From CATOSP01 sp965204715 (lineage in GTDB: Bacteria > Chloroflexota > Dehalococcoidia > Lucifugimonadales > UBA3495), in NCBI GenBank assembly GCA_965204715.1, contig OZ242009.1:3658001-3722000 (forward strand): DNA of 64,000 nt, written 5' to 3'. The translations under genes were made by a program, and so were the position numbers. A model generated the notes under the pieces. That model was not told the origin of the DNA and did not search any database. It saw only the letters and a list, made by a program, of their open reading frames with translations. The first letter of the stretch is position 1. Every line of letters begins with the position of its first letter. This document shows, piece after piece, positions 17,727-26,762 of this stretch.

Positions 17727-18599
17727 TTGGCGTCTACACCCGGAACACAGGTGGACCTCGGTAGCTGGACCATAACTCGAAGCTGGGTGCAAAGCTACCT
17801 GCACGCCGTGGGCAACCCCGAGTCCATTTCCCTTGAGTTAGAGTTGGCGCCACCTATCGCCCTCTCGGCCTGGGCCCTCGGATCTATGCTTAGCACCCTG
17901 TCCTTGCCCGCCGGCACGATCCACAGCCGCCAGGAGTTGAAAACCCACCGGCCTGTCAATCTTGGAGAAACAGTCCGGGTAATCGCCCGCCAAGGGAAGC
18001 CCGCCCAGCGCTCCGGGCTGACCATGTTGGCCGTAGCCTACACACTGGAGGGTGAGGACGGCATCCCGGCACAGAGTGGCCGGAGCACAGTTCTCACCGG
18101 AACCGGCCCCAACGCGACCGTACAGGACCGAGACGCGGCAGGACGCCCCGAAAGAGGCTCCAGGATACCGGACGATGCCCACGGAAGCGACTGCCCGAAT
18201 GCCCTTCCCGCAGCAACTATGACCATAACCCAACCCCAACTGAATGCCTACGCCCAGGCGTCCGGGGATAGCAACCCCCTTCATCTGGATGAGGACTTTG
18301 CCGCTGCTACTCAGTTCCAGGGAATCATTGCCCACGGAATGCTGACGCTTGCCGCCGTCAGCGAAATGATGGAAGCAAGGTTCGAAAGAGCCTGGTTGGA
18401 GTCCGGGGCGCTGAATGTCCGGTTCAAGGGGGCAGCCTACGTCGGAGACAGGCTTCAGTCCTATGGTCGCATAACCCGCGAATCCGAATGCAACGGCGAC
18501 CGCCTCGTAACATGCACCGTGGGTGTAAAGGCTCTGCACGACCACCAGGAATTGATCACCGGCACGGCCTCTGTTCAGAACAGTCTGAGTGCCAGTTGA
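17727..18599 (+). CDS. Double hot-dog MaoC-like dehydratase
   Basis: The C-terminal domain has the MaoC hydratase signature: QASGDSNPLHLDEDFA with the catalytic Asp and His, then GIIAHGMLTLAAVSEMM. The N-terminal domain looks like a degenerate hot-dog fold (SRQELKTHRPVNLGETVRVIARQ). Such two-domain proteins hydrate enoyl thioesters or dehydrate 3-hydroxyacyl thioesters. The start is placed at TTG 17727, preceded by GGGGG, because the longer frame begins inside the promoter at 17667-17695. It is followed by plsX (45 nt) and fabG, which supports a role as the dehydratase step of fatty-acid synthesis. A role in degradation is the alternative. Confidence 0.8.
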   Translation: MASTPGTQVDLGSWTITRSWVQSYLHAVGNPESISLELELAPPIALSAWALGSMLSTLSLPAGTIHSRQELKTHRPVNLGETVRVIARQGKPAQRSGLTMLAVAYTLEGEDGIPAQSGRSTVLTGTGPNATVQDRDAAGRPERGSRIPDDAHGSDCPNALPAATMTITQPQLNAYAQASGDSNPLHLDEDFAAATQFQGIIAHGMLTLAAVSEMMEARFERAWLESGALNVRFKGAAYVGDRLQSYGRITRESECNGDRLVTCTVGVKALHDHQELITGTASVQNSLSAS

Positions 18600-18644
18600 A
18601 GTATTGATAACTGCCGATACCAAGCGGACTTAGGAAGAAGAACG

Positions 18645-19694
18645 ATGCCCGAGCAAGGCACACCATCCTCGTCACCCATAACGGTCGCGGTTGACGCAAT
18701 GGGAGGGGATTTCGGCCCACGCGAAACCGTTCCCGGTGCGTTGCAAGCCCTTCAGTCCCACAACATCAATCTCGTCATAGTGGGAGACCTGGACCAGGTC
18801 CAGTCCGAACTGGCCCGCGCCGGTACTGCATCGGACAGGGTGCACATCGTACCCTCGGACGGTGTCATCGGAGATGACGAGCACCCCATCGAGGCCCTTC
18901 GCCGCAAGCCAAACTCCTCGATAGTCACTGCTACGAAACTCGTGAAGGCTGGAAAGGCCGACGTGCTCGTCTCAATGGGTTCCACTGGAGCATCCATGGC
19001 CAGCGCCGTCTTCATTCTTGGGATGATGGAAGGACTGGAGAGGCCCTGCATTGGCGGTCCGTTCCTGGGTGTCGCTCCCAAGACTGTGCTGGTGGACATG
19101 GGGAGCAATATAGATTGCCGCCCGCCCCTGCTCCTCAGTTTCGCTGCCCTCGGGTCAGTGTTCGCACGCCAGTTCCTGGAGATCGAGAACCCCAGGGTGG
19201 GCCTGCTCAGTGTCGGGGCTGAAGAGGCCAAAGGCAACCGGCAGGTACAGGACAGCTTCCAGGTATTGGCCAGCAGCCACCTCAACTTTGTCGGCAACGT
19301 GGAGGGGATGGACTTCTTCACCAACAAGGCCGACGTCATCGTATGCGACGGTTTCGTCGGCAATATACTGATGAAATTCACCGAGGGTCTCGGCACCGCC
19401 CTGTCTCGCTTCATTGAAAAGCGGTTGGAGTCCTCTCTGGCCCCAGAAGACCTGGCCAGCATATCCTCCGATCTCTGGCAGACCACCAACCTTCCTCGCA
19501 CAATGGGCGGTCCGCTGTTTGGAGTCAACGGGGCTGTGGTCCTGGGACACGGTTCCTGCCGGGCAAGTGGAGTCGCCGGAGCAATAGACACCGGAGTCCG
19601 CTACTTCGAGATTGGGCTGGTAGACAGCATGAGGGAGGAACTGGCATCCCTGGACCGGAAAAACCCGGTATCGCCCCAGCGGGCACCGGGTTGA
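18645..19694 (+). CDS. plsX: Phosphate acyltransferase PlsX
   Basis: PlsX converts acyl-ACP and phosphate to acyl-phosphate, the acyl donor for PlsY in phospholipid synthesis. The 349-residue protein has VAVDAMGGDFGPRE at the N-terminus, VSMGSTGASMASAVF near residue 108, GLLSVGAEEAKGNRQVQ near 187, VCDGFVGNILMKFTEG near 236 and GVNGAVVLGHGS near 290. AGGAAGAAG precedes the ATG. It lies directly before fabG, the usual lipid-synthesis arrangement. Confidence 0.97.
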   Translation: MPEQGTPSSSPITVAVDAMGGDFGPRETVPGALQALQSHNINLVIVGDLDQVQSELARAGTASDRVHIVPSDGVIGDDEHPIEALRRKPNSSIVTATKLVKAGKADVLVSMGSTGASMASAVFILGMMEGLERPCIGGPFLGVAPKTVLVDMGSNIDCRPPLLLSFAALGSVFARQFLEIENPRVGLLSVGAEEAKGNRQVQDSFQVLASSHLNFVGNVEGMDFFTNKADVIVCDGFVGNILMKFTEGLGTALSRFIEKRLESSLAPEDLASISSDLWQTTNLPRTMGGPLFGVNGAVVLGHGSCRASGVAGAIDTGVRYFEIGLVDSMREELASLDRKNPVSPQRAPG

Positions 19695-19718
19695 ATTCCG
19701 CGACGGGGATTGGGGAAT

Positions 19719-20471
19719 ATGCCTGACAACAACCTGGAGGGTTCGGTGGCCCTGGTGACCGGAGCGTCCCGCGGCATCGGTGCCGTGGTAGCCGCCCGCC
19801 TGGCCGAGGCAGGAGCCAAGGTGGGCGTGAACTACCTCTCCAGCCACGACGCTGCCGCAGAGGTTGTCGATTCCATCAACCGCCGGGGCGGAGAGGCCAT
19901 GCTGGTTGAGGGCGACGTTGGGCAGGAAACCTCCGCGGCCTCTGCCGTGAAACAGGTCATTGACCAGTGGGACCGGATCAACATACTTGTCAACAACGCC
20001 GGCATCAACCGCGACCGTCTCCTCCTCCGCATGACCTCCGACGACTGGGACCAAGTGCTGACCGTGGACCTCAAGGGGGCGTTCCTCTGCACCAGGCATG
20101 TCATGCCCCACTTCATCCGTCAACACGGTGGGCGGGTCATAAACATCTCCTCAGTAGTGGGCATAAGCGGCAACCCGGGGCAAGCCAACTATGCGGCGGC
20201 CAAAGCCGGCCTCATCGGGTTCACCAAGGCCGTAGCGCGCGAAGTAGCCAGCCGCAACGTAACGGTGAACGCCGTGGCCCCTGGATACGTCGCCACAGGA
20301 ATGGTGGAACAGCTATCCGAGGAGACCCGCCAGCGCATCCTCGACCGCATTCCCATGGGAAGGTTCGGCACACCCGAGGACGTTGCCGAGGCGGTGCTGT
20401 TTCTCTGCGGCCAAGGCGCAGCCTACATCACCGGCCAGGTCCTGACCATCGACGGTGGCATGATCGCCTGA
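19719..20471 (+). CDS. fabG: 3-oxoacyl-ACP reductase FabG
   Basis: FabG reduces 3-oxoacyl-ACP with NADPH during fatty-acid elongation. The 250-residue SDR has TGASRGIGAVVA, NNAGINRD near residue 90, the catalytic Ser in INISSVVG and the YxxxK motif in NYAAAKAGLIG near 155-159, and ends TGQVLTIDGGM. ATG 19719 was preferred to TTG 19710, which has its GGGGA directly adjacent. It follows plsX by 24 nt. Confidence 0.93.
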   Translation: MPDNNLEGSVALVTGASRGIGAVVAARLAEAGAKVGVNYLSSHDAAAEVVDSINRRGGEAMLVEGDVGQETSAASAVKQVIDQWDRINILVNNAGINRDRLLLRMTSDDWDQVLTVDLKGAFLCTRHVMPHFIRQHGGRVINISSVVGISGNPGQANYAAAKAGLIGFTKAVAREVASRNVTVNAVAPGYVATGMVEQLSEETRQRILDRIPMGRFGTPEDVAEAVLFLCGQGAAYITGQVLTIDGGMIA

Positions 20472-20551
20472 CGGCCGATGTCCCATCCCTCTCCCTGGAC
20501 TACATCACAGACGGCCAGCCGGAATCCAACTCCTCTCCACCGGAGACCAAG

Positions 20552-21457
20552 ATGCCACACTTGCAAGACCCTGCCCACAGACTCCGCGAACTTCTGGAAG
20601 CTCCCGGCATAATTACCGCGCCAGGGGCATACGACTGCCTCACTGCCAGGATTATCGAGCAGGCGGGATTCTCCGCCGTCTACATGACCGGTGCGGGGAC
20701 GTCGGTGGCCCGGCTGGGCCGCCCCGACCTGGGCCTGGCCACCATGACCGAGATGGTGGCCAATGCCGCCGCCATCGTAGACACAGTCAACGTACCTGTG
20801 ATTGCCGACGCGGATACCGGCTACGGCGGCATCCTGAACGTGCAGCGCACCATTCGCCAGTACGAGCGCTCCGGCGTCGCTGCGGTCCACATCGAAGACC
20901 AGGAAAGCCCCAAGCGATGCGGCCACCTGGACGACAAGCACGTCGTCCCTACGGAGGACATGGTCCGGAAGGTCCGTGCCGCCGTTGATGCCCGTACCAA
21001 CGATGATTTCGTCATCATCGTCCGCACCGATGCGCTGGCCGTCACCGGATGGGACGATACCATGCGCCGCTGCGAAGCCTACGTAGAGGCCGGCGCCGAC
21101 GCCCTGTTCGTCGAGGCCCTGCGATCCCCCGAAGAGGCGGAGAGGGTCTGCACAGCCTTCGACGTTCCCATGCTCTACAATTTTGTAGAGAGCGGAAAGT
21201 CCCCGCTCATACCCTCCTACGAGCTGGAGAGGCTTGGGTTCAAGATGGTGATATTCCCCGGCAGCGCCTTCATGGCCGTCTGCCGCACGGTTGCCGAAGT
21301 CATGCGCAACCTAAAGCAGTACGGCACCACCGCGCACCTGATGGACGGCATGACTACGCTGCAAGAGTCCTTCGAGATAGTGGGGCTGTCTGAAATGTTG
21401 GCCCAGGACGCCCGGTACGCTTCCCACGGGGCCACGGGCTCCCATCGTACAATCTGA
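20552..21457 (+). CDS. Isocitrate lyase/PEP mutase family protein
   Basis: The 301-residue TIM-barrel protein belongs to the C-C bond lyase branch of the ICL/PEP mutase superfamily. It shows APGAYDCLTARIIEQAGFSAVYMTG, the metal-binding DADTGYGG near residue 88, and EDQESPKRCGHLDDKHVV near 115, where KRCGHL is the catalytic-loop signature. Family members include methylisocitrate lyase, oxaloacetate decarboxylase and 2,3-dimethylmalate lyase. GGAGA lies 5 nt before ATG 20552. It shares one base with the next gene. The specific substrate is not readable from sequence. Confidence 0.9.
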   Translation: MPHLQDPAHRLRELLEAPGIITAPGAYDCLTARIIEQAGFSAVYMTGAGTSVARLGRPDLGLATMTEMVANAAAIVDTVNVPVIADADTGYGGILNVQRTIRQYERSGVAAVHIEDQESPKRCGHLDDKHVVPTEDMVRKVRAAVDARTNDDFVIIVRTDALAVTGWDDTMRRCEAYVEAGADALFVEALRSPEEAERVCTAFDVPMLYNFVESGKSPLIPSYELERLGFKMVIFPGSAFMAVCRTVAEVMRNLKQYGTTAHLMDGMTTLQESFEIVGLSEMLAQDARYASHGATGSHRTI

Positions 21458-22581
21458 TGAACCCTCAACTGGCTGGTTTCGTCAAGGAATCCCTGGAACG
21501 AGGCCAGGACCGGGGCGCCATCCAGGACGTGCTTCTGCAAGCAGGATGGCAGGAAGGCGAGGTGCGCAACGCCCTCTCAGCGTTCGCAGACATCAACTTT
21601 CCTGTCGCAGTCCCACGTCCCAAGCCCTCCCTTCACGCCCGCGAGGCGTTCCTGTACCTGGTGTCCTTCATAGCCCTGTACGTCGCTGCCATCAACTTCG
21701 GTATCCTGGTGTTCGGACTCATCGACTGGACTTTCACGGATCCCCTGGACCGCGGCGACCGCTACCCTTCCTTCGGAAAAGCAACCGTAATCGCCTCGGT
21801 CATTGTGGCCTTTCCCCTCTACCTCTTTATGATGCGGCGGCTGTCATCCGAAATCGCCGCAGACCCGGAACGCCAGCAATCGCCTGTGCGCCGGTGGCTG
21901 ACCTACCTGACCCTGGTGGCCGGCGCGGGCATCATCCTTGCCGACGTGATCGCCGTTCTCGCCAACCTGCTGTTGGGCAACCTGGCGGTCCGCTTCCTGC
22001 TCAAGGTTGCCGCCATCATGGTTATCACCTCCTGCATATTCGGCTTCTACCTTTGGGACATACGGCGGGCTGAGACCCCCGCCAGCGGGTTGAAGGCTCC
22101 CCCCGCCGTGTGGGCGCTTCTGATTGGCGTGACTGTCGTAGTAATTGCCTGCATCGGTTACTCTGTTTACCTGTTTGGTACACCCGGAGAGCAACGGAGC
22201 ATTCAGTTCGACCGGGAGCGTGTATCCGACCTGACCAACATCTCCTACAATGTGGACGACTTCTGGGAGCTCAACGGGAAATTGCCCGCTGGATTTGAGG
22301 ACATGTCCGGCGCAAGGTATTCCATAGACTCCATCCACGACCCTGAGACCGGCGTTCCCTACGAGTACCGCGTGGTTGATGGAGCCGAAGGCGCATACGA
22401 GCTTTGTGCCGTATTCGCCACCGGCACGGCCGAGCGCAGGGAAAGAAACCCCCGGTTCTCCGACGACCCCTGGGGCCACGGCATGGGCAGGACCTGCTTC
22501 CCGCTTGAAGTCCGGCGGGAGCGGCCAATGCCAGTCGAAGTAGTCCCGGAGCCTCGTCCCATCGGTACACCGCCGCCCTGA
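21457..22581 (+). CDS. Multispanning membrane protein (DUF5671-like)
   Basis: The 374-residue protein begins with a short helical domain (LAGFVKESLERGQDRGAIQDVLLQAGW) like a UBA/CUE-type helix pair. Five to six membrane segments follow at about 62-85, 107-125, 148-170, 178-198 and 212-233. The C-terminal 130 residues are soluble and resemble a domain with a YEYR...YELCAVFAT core. The 62-200 region matches the layout of DUF5671. ATG overlaps the upstream stop (TGATG), so it is translationally coupled to the lyase gene. The function is unknown. Confidence 0.75.
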   Translation: MNPQLAGFVKESLERGQDRGAIQDVLLQAGWQEGEVRNALSAFADINFPVAVPRPKPSLHAREAFLYLVSFIALYVAAINFGILVFGLIDWTFTDPLDRGDRYPSFGKATVIASVIVAFPLYLFMMRRLSSEIAADPERQQSPVRRWLTYLTLVAGAGIILADVIAVLANLLLGNLAVRFLLKVAAIMVITSCIFGFYLWDIRRAETPASGLKAPPAVWALLIGVTVVVIACIGYSVYLFGTPGEQRSIQFDRERVSDLTNISYNVDDFWELNGKLPAGFEDMSGARYSIDSIHDPETGVPYEYRVVDGAEGAYELCAVFATGTAERRERNPRFSDDPWGHGMGRTCFPLEVRRERPMPVEVVPEPRPIGTPPP

Positions 22582-22624
22582 GTCGGTTAGAATGGCCGAA
22601 GAGCCAGCCTGCGGGAGGTGAGTC

Positions 22625-23146
22625 ATGGCCAATGTAGTTCTGGTGGTAGACATGGTCAAAGGGTTCCTGGAGCCGGGCCACAACCTATACTGCGGCGATG
22701 AAGCGCGGCAGATCATTCCTAACGTCCGCCTCCTCTTGGAGCGTGAGACCGCCAGCGGCTCTCAAATCCTCTTCATCTCCGACCACCATGATCCAGACGA
22801 CCTGGAATTCAAGATGTTCCCGGTCCACTGCGTCAAAGGAACCGAGGAACCCCACGTCATCCCGGAACTGGAGAGGTTCGTCACAGGGGCAAACGTCATC
22901 CCCAAGAACCGTTACAGCGGCTTCTTCGGCACCGGCCTTGCTCAGATGCTGGAGAGGCTGCAACCGGACAAGCTGATAGTCTGCGGAGTATGCACCGACA
23001 TCTGCGTTCTCCACACAACCGCCGACGCCCGCAACCGCGATTACCCCGTGGAGGTCCCCGCTGACTGCGTGGCCACCTTCGACCACGACGCCCACACCTG
23101 GGCCCTGGGCCACCTTCAGAAAATACTGGGGGCCTCAGTCACCTGA
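22625..23146 (+). CDS. Isochorismatase-family cysteine hydrolase (nicotinamidase-like)
   Basis: The 173-residue protein has the Asp-Lys-Cys triad layout of this family: VVDMVKGFLEPGH (Asp9), a central VIPKNRYSGFFGTGL with Lys near 97, and VCGVCTDICVLHTTADA with catalytic Cys near 124. The metal-binding DHHDPDD segment typical of nicotinamidases is present near residue 57. It may deamidate nicotinamide to nicotinate for NAD salvage. GGGAGGTGAG precedes the ATG closely. The cis-peptide and metal motifs favour nicotinamidase over other members, but substrate is inferred. Confidence 0.85.
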   Translation: MANVVLVVDMVKGFLEPGHNLYCGDEARQIIPNVRLLLERETASGSQILFISDHHDPDDLEFKMFPVHCVKGTEEPHVIPELERFVTGANVIPKNRYSGFFGTGLAQMLERLQPDKLIVCGVCTDICVLHTTADARNRDYPVEVPADCVATFDHDAHTWALGHLQKILGASVT

Positions 23147-23179
23147 CATTCCGGTCAGAGACACTGCGGTCGTACCGTC

Positions 23180-23722
23180 ATGATTCTGGTCTGCATCTAC
23201 GGCCCGGCGGCATCCGGGAAACTGACCATCGCCAGGGAAGTAGGATCAAGGACGGGGTTCCCGGTCTTCCACAACCACCTGGTAGTGGACATGCTGGTGC
23301 CGGTGTTCGGTTTCGGCACACCGCCCTTCGTCGAACTGCGGGACCGGGCATGGCTGGACGTGATGGGTAGGGCGGCAGAGGAACGTTTGCCCGGTCTGCT
23401 GTTCACCTTCACACCGGAGCGCACCGTCCGCCATCGCTTCATCGGAGACCTTAACGACAGGGTAGCCACCGCCGGCGGCAAAGTGGCCTACGTGGGACTG
23501 ACCTGCCCTGAGGAGGAGTTGGAGTGCCGCATGAAGAACGAGTCCCGCGCGGAATTCGGCAAAATACGCTCCCTGGCCCAATACCGCCGCATCAGGGATT
23601 CCGGAGGCTTCGAGTACCCTCCAATACCCAACACCGGCCCGACCATTGATACCTCTACGATGGAACCATCCGAGTCTGCCGTCAGAATTATCCAAGCCCT
23701 CGGCCTTCCCACCCTGTCCTGA
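23180..23722 (+). CDS. P-loop nucleotide kinase-like protein
   Basis: The 180-residue protein starts with a Walker A loop GPAASGKLTIAREV (residues 8-15) and has LLFTFTPERTVRHRF and YVGLTCPEEELECRMKNESR, where the last resembles a lid or R-rich region of shikimate/adenylate-type kinases. Its size fits a small-molecule kinase. No substrate motif is recognisable. No clear Shine-Dalgarno precedes ATG 23180. It lies 34 nt after the isochorismatase gene. Confidence 0.72.
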   Translation: MILVCIYGPAASGKLTIAREVGSRTGFPVFHNHLVVDMLVPVFGFGTPPFVELRDRAWLDVMGRAAEERLPGLLFTFTPERTVRHRFIGDLNDRVATAGGKVAYVGLTCPEEELECRMKNESRAEFGKIRSLAQYRRIRDSGGFEYPPIPNTGPTIDTSTMEPSESAVRIIQALGLPTLS

Positions 23723-23846
23723 CCAACCCCGGCACACGGCCCAAAATCTCTGCGCCCTTGTTGTTCCGTAGTTCCAGGGCTATTATGTGGGCAGCCAACC
23801 CGGTCTCACCCCCGCCACGTCAGACGCCCAGCGCATCGAGGTTATT

Positions 23847-25877
23847 ATGCTTTACCGCACATACCGTTACTCCCAATGGGACGGCACCCAGCGGATATTC
23901 GACATTGACGCCGAGGACCTGATGGACCGGCTTGCCGATGAGGTCCTCAACCAGGGCGACGTTATGCGCGCCCTGCGGGAGATGATGCGCCAGGGTCTCC
24001 AGAACCGGGATGGTCAGCAGTTGCCCGGACTGCGCGACCTGTTGGAGCGGCTGAAGGACCAGCGCCGCCAGCAGATGCAGCAGTACAACATGGATTCGGT
24101 GGTTGACGACATCCGGGAACGCCTTGAGGACATCATCCGCACTGAGCGCGAGGGCATCCAACAGCGGTTGGACCAGGCCAGATACGACGTGTCCCAGGAG
24201 CATGGCGAAGACCGCGCCCAGCAGGAAAACCTGCTCGATCTTCTGGAGCAGCGCGCCCAGCGGAACCTGGACAAGCTGGACGACCTGCCCGAGGGAGTTG
24301 GCGGGCAGATCCGGGAGTTAATGGAATACGACTTCATGGACCCCGAAGCCCAGGAGAAATTCCAGGAACTCCTGGACATGCTCAAGAGCCAGATGGCCCA
24401 GAACATGGGCCAGCAGATGCGCGACCAGATGGAGGGCATGACCCCGGAACAGATGGCCGCCATGGCCGAGATGATGCGTCAACTGAACGAAATGATGCGT
24501 GACAAGCTGCAGGGCAGGGAACCCAACTTCGACCAGTTCATGCAGCAATTCGGTCCCATGTTCGGCGACAACCCCCCTCAGTCCTTCGAGGAACTGATGG
24601 AACAGTTGCAGCAACAGTTGGCCCAGATGCAGTCATTGATGGACAGCATGTCCCCGGAGATGCGCCGCGAGCTGGAAGACTCGCTCATGTCCGCCCTGTC
24701 CCCGGAGATGCGCGATCAGATGGCTCAATTCGCCTCTCTGATGGAACAGCTAATGCCCATGGACCAGTTGCGCCAGCAATACCCTTTCCTGGGCGACGAC
24801 AGCCTGACAATGGAGCAGGCGATGGAAATGATGCGCAACATGCAGGACCTGGACCAGTTGGAGCAGGCCCTTCAGGAGGCGATGCGCACCGGACAACTCG
24901 GCGACGTGGACCCGGAGAAGCTGGCGGAGTTGCTGGGCGAGGAAGCCCGCCGCGCCTGGGACGAAATCGACCGCCTCCGCAAGATGCTTGAGGAAGCGGG
25001 CTACATCACCGGCAACGACAAGGTGGAGTTGACTGCCAGGGGCATCCGGCGCATCGGTCAGAAGGCCCTGAACGAGGTCTTCGCCCACATCAAGAAAGAC
25101 CGCATCGGCGACCATGACATGGAGATACGCGGCAACAACGGGGACTGGCTGGGCGAGACCAAGACCTACGAGTTCGGCGACCCGTTCCAGATCGACCTCC
25201 AGACCACGGTAAAGAACGCCGTGCTCCGTTCCGGGCCGGAACTGCCGGTCAGGATGCGCCCCGAGGACTTCGAGATTTACCGCACCGAGCACATGACCAA
25301 GGCCGCCACCGCCGTCCTCCTGGACCAGAGCCGGTCTATGGGCCTGTTCAACAACTTCCAGGCCGCCAAGAAGGTTACGCTGGCCCTCATGGCCCTCATC
25401 CGCGGACAGTATCCCCGCGACAGGCTCTACATCATCGGCTTCTCCGATTATGCCCGGGAGATCAAGGAGGAGGAACTGGCCGACTCAAGCTGGAACGCCT
25501 GGGTCTCGGGCACCAACCTGCACCACGCTCTCATGCTGGCCCGCAAGCTCCTCAGCCGGGAAAAAGGTTCCACGAGACAGGTCCTCCTTATCACTGACGG
25601 GGAGCCTACGGCCCACCTGGAGGGCGAAAGGGCCTACTTCGCCTATCCTCCCAGCTACCGCACCGAGCAGGAGACTCTCAAGGAGGTGAAACGCTGTACC
25701 CAGGAGGACATCCTGATTAACACGTTCATGCTGGAGAACTCATACCAGTTGGTGAACTTTGTGGACCGCATGACCCGCATCAACCGGGGCCGCGCCTTCT
25801 TCTCCAGCGCCAACAACCTGGGCGAATACGTGCTGGTGGACTACGTCCACCACCGCAGGAAGCGCGTGGCGGCTTAG
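23847..25877 (+). CDS. Large VWA-domain protein with Met/Gln-rich helical region
   Basis: The 676-residue protein has a C-terminal von Willebrand A domain with an intact MIDAS: DQSRS near residue 493, a conserved Thr in SGTNLHHALMLARKLL and ITDGEPT near 590. The first 400 residues are highly helical and rich in Met, Gln, Asp and Arg, with repeated QMxxQMxEMM-like stretches that suggest extended coiled coils. ATG 23847 follows GAGG by 5 nt. VWA proteins of this type often work with a MoxR AAA ATPase, but none lies in this window. A chaperone or metal-insertase role is inference. Confidence 0.82.
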   Translation: MLYRTYRYSQWDGTQRIFDIDAEDLMDRLADEVLNQGDVMRALREMMRQGLQNRDGQQLPGLRDLLERLKDQRRQQMQQYNMDSVVDDIRERLEDIIRTEREGIQQRLDQARYDVSQEHGEDRAQQENLLDLLEQRAQRNLDKLDDLPEGVGGQIRELMEYDFMDPEAQEKFQELLDMLKSQMAQNMGQQMRDQMEGMTPEQMAAMAEMMRQLNEMMRDKLQGREPNFDQFMQQFGPMFGDNPPQSFEELMEQLQQQLAQMQSLMDSMSPEMRRELEDSLMSALSPEMRDQMAQFASLMEQLMPMDQLRQQYPFLGDDSLTMEQAMEMMRNMQDLDQLEQALQEAMRTGQLGDVDPEKLAELLGEEARRAWDEIDRLRKMLEEAGYITGNDKVELTARGIRRIGQKALNEVFAHIKKDRIGDHDMEIRGNNGDWLGETKTYEFGDPFQIDLQTTVKNAVLRSGPELPVRMRPEDFEIYRTEHMTKAATAVLLDQSRSMGLFNNFQAAKKVTLALMALIRGQYPRDRLYIIGFSDYAREIKEEELADSSWNAWVSGTNLHHALMLARKLLSREKGSTRQVLLITDGEPTAHLEGERAYFAYPPSYRTEQETLKEVKRCTQEDILINTFMLENSYQLVNFVDRMTRINRGRAFFSSANNLGEYVLVDYVHHRRKRVAA

Positions 25878-25901
25878 CCAGACCAACCAATCAATTTGCT
25901 T

Positions 25902-25930
25902 TTGCGCCGACGCTCCGGTTCTGATAACAT
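25902..25930 (+). promoter_or_regulatory. Candidate promoter of the pyr operon
   Basis: TTGCGC (25902-25907) is followed after 17 nt by TAACAT (25925-25930). Transcription would start near 25937 and give a leader of about 280 nt holding the PyrR attenuator. Confidence 0.45.
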
Positions 25931-25993
25931 ATTGGAAAACATAAATGGCCAGGTGGCATGGCCCTTGGCCGATAACGGCCGCGCTTTTAAGGC

Positions 25994-26095
25994 AGTCCCG
26001 TGAGGCTGGCAAAGTATAGCGTCCGGCTCCCAATGCTCGGAGCACGAGACTGTTCTCTATACCCCCTTGCCGCCGACTGGCAGGGGGTCTTTTCT
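25994..26095 (+). promoter_or_regulatory. PyrR-dependent transcription attenuator
   Basis: AGTCCCGTGAGGCT at 25994-26007 matches the PyrR RNA-binding-loop consensus (ARUCCNGNGAGGYU). About 55 nt later an intrinsic terminator follows: CCCCC..TGCC (26062-26072) pairs with GGCAGGGGG (26079-26087), then TCTTTTCTT. By analogy with Bacillus, UMP-bound PyrR would hold the loop and allow termination. The first gene downstream is pyrR itself. The antiterminator stem was not worked out. Confidence 0.85.
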
Positions 26096-26145
26096 TGCGC
26101 GGCCACAAGTATAGGACGCGCCCGGGCAAGCGTCGGCAAAGGCCC

Positions 26146-26180
26146 CTCTCCCCATTGCGAGGGGGTTAGGTGAGGGTCAG
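26146..26180 (+). repeat. REP-like GC-rich imperfect inverted repeat
   Basis: The segment CCCCTCTCCCC..GCGAGGGGGTTAGGTGAGGG resembles a type of intergenic repeat common in GC-rich bacterial genomes. It lies between the pyr terminator and pyrR. It could also add RNA structure just before the pyrR ribosome-binding site. Confidence 0.35.
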
Positions 26181-26219
26181 TTTTGCCCGAATCCGGCAAC
26201 CGCGCCACATAGGAACCGG

Positions 26220-26762
26220 ATGGTCGAACGTCAGATAATGAATGGCCAGGATATCCGCCGGGCGCTGGCCAGGGTGGCCCACGAGATACTGGAGAGAAAC
26301 CGTGGGGCCAACGAACTTGTAATCGTTGGCATATACACCCGGGGTGTTTATCTGGCGCGGCGTCTGGCCGGCAACCTGCTCCGGTTCGAGGGAAGCGAGG
26401 TCCCCACAGCGACTTTGGACATCAATCTTTACCGGGATGACCTGCACGCCAGGAAGGGTCCTGTAGTCCGGCCAACCGAGATTCCGGTGCCCATCCAGGG
26501 CAAGGCCGTCGTGCTGGTCGATGATGTTCTCTTCACGGGACGCACCATCAGGGCGGCGATGGACGCCCTGAAGGACTTTGGCCGCCCGGAGCAGGTCCAA
26601 CTCGCCATTCTGCTGGACAGGGGGCACCGGCAGCTCCCAATCAGGCCCGACTACGTGGGCCAGAACGCGCCGACTTCAATGGACGAGCAGGTCAAGGTGC
26701 GGCTGGTAGAGACCGACGGCGTGGATGAAGTTGCCATCATTCGGCAGGACAAGCGAATTTGA
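26220..26762 (+). CDS. pyrR: PyrR, pyr operon attenuator protein/uracil phosphoribosyltransferase
   Basis: PyrR binds pyr mRNA in response to UMP and can convert uracil to UMP. The 180-residue protein has the PRPP-binding motif VVLVDDVLFTGRTIRAAMDAL near residue 100, LAILLDRGHRQLPIRPDYVG near 122 and VIVGIYTRGVYLARRL near 37. It is the first gene of the pyr operon and follows its own target attenuator, so autoregulation is expected. Its stop overlaps the pyrB start. Confidence 0.95.
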   Translation: MVERQIMNGQDIRRALARVAHEILERNRGANELVIVGIYTRGVYLARRLAGNLLRFEGSEVPTATLDINLYRDDLHARKGPVVRPTEIPVPIQGKAVVLVDDVLFTGRTIRAAMDALKDFGRPEQVQLAILLDRGHRQLPIRPDYVGQNAPTSMDEQVKVRLVETDGVDEVAIIRQDKRI

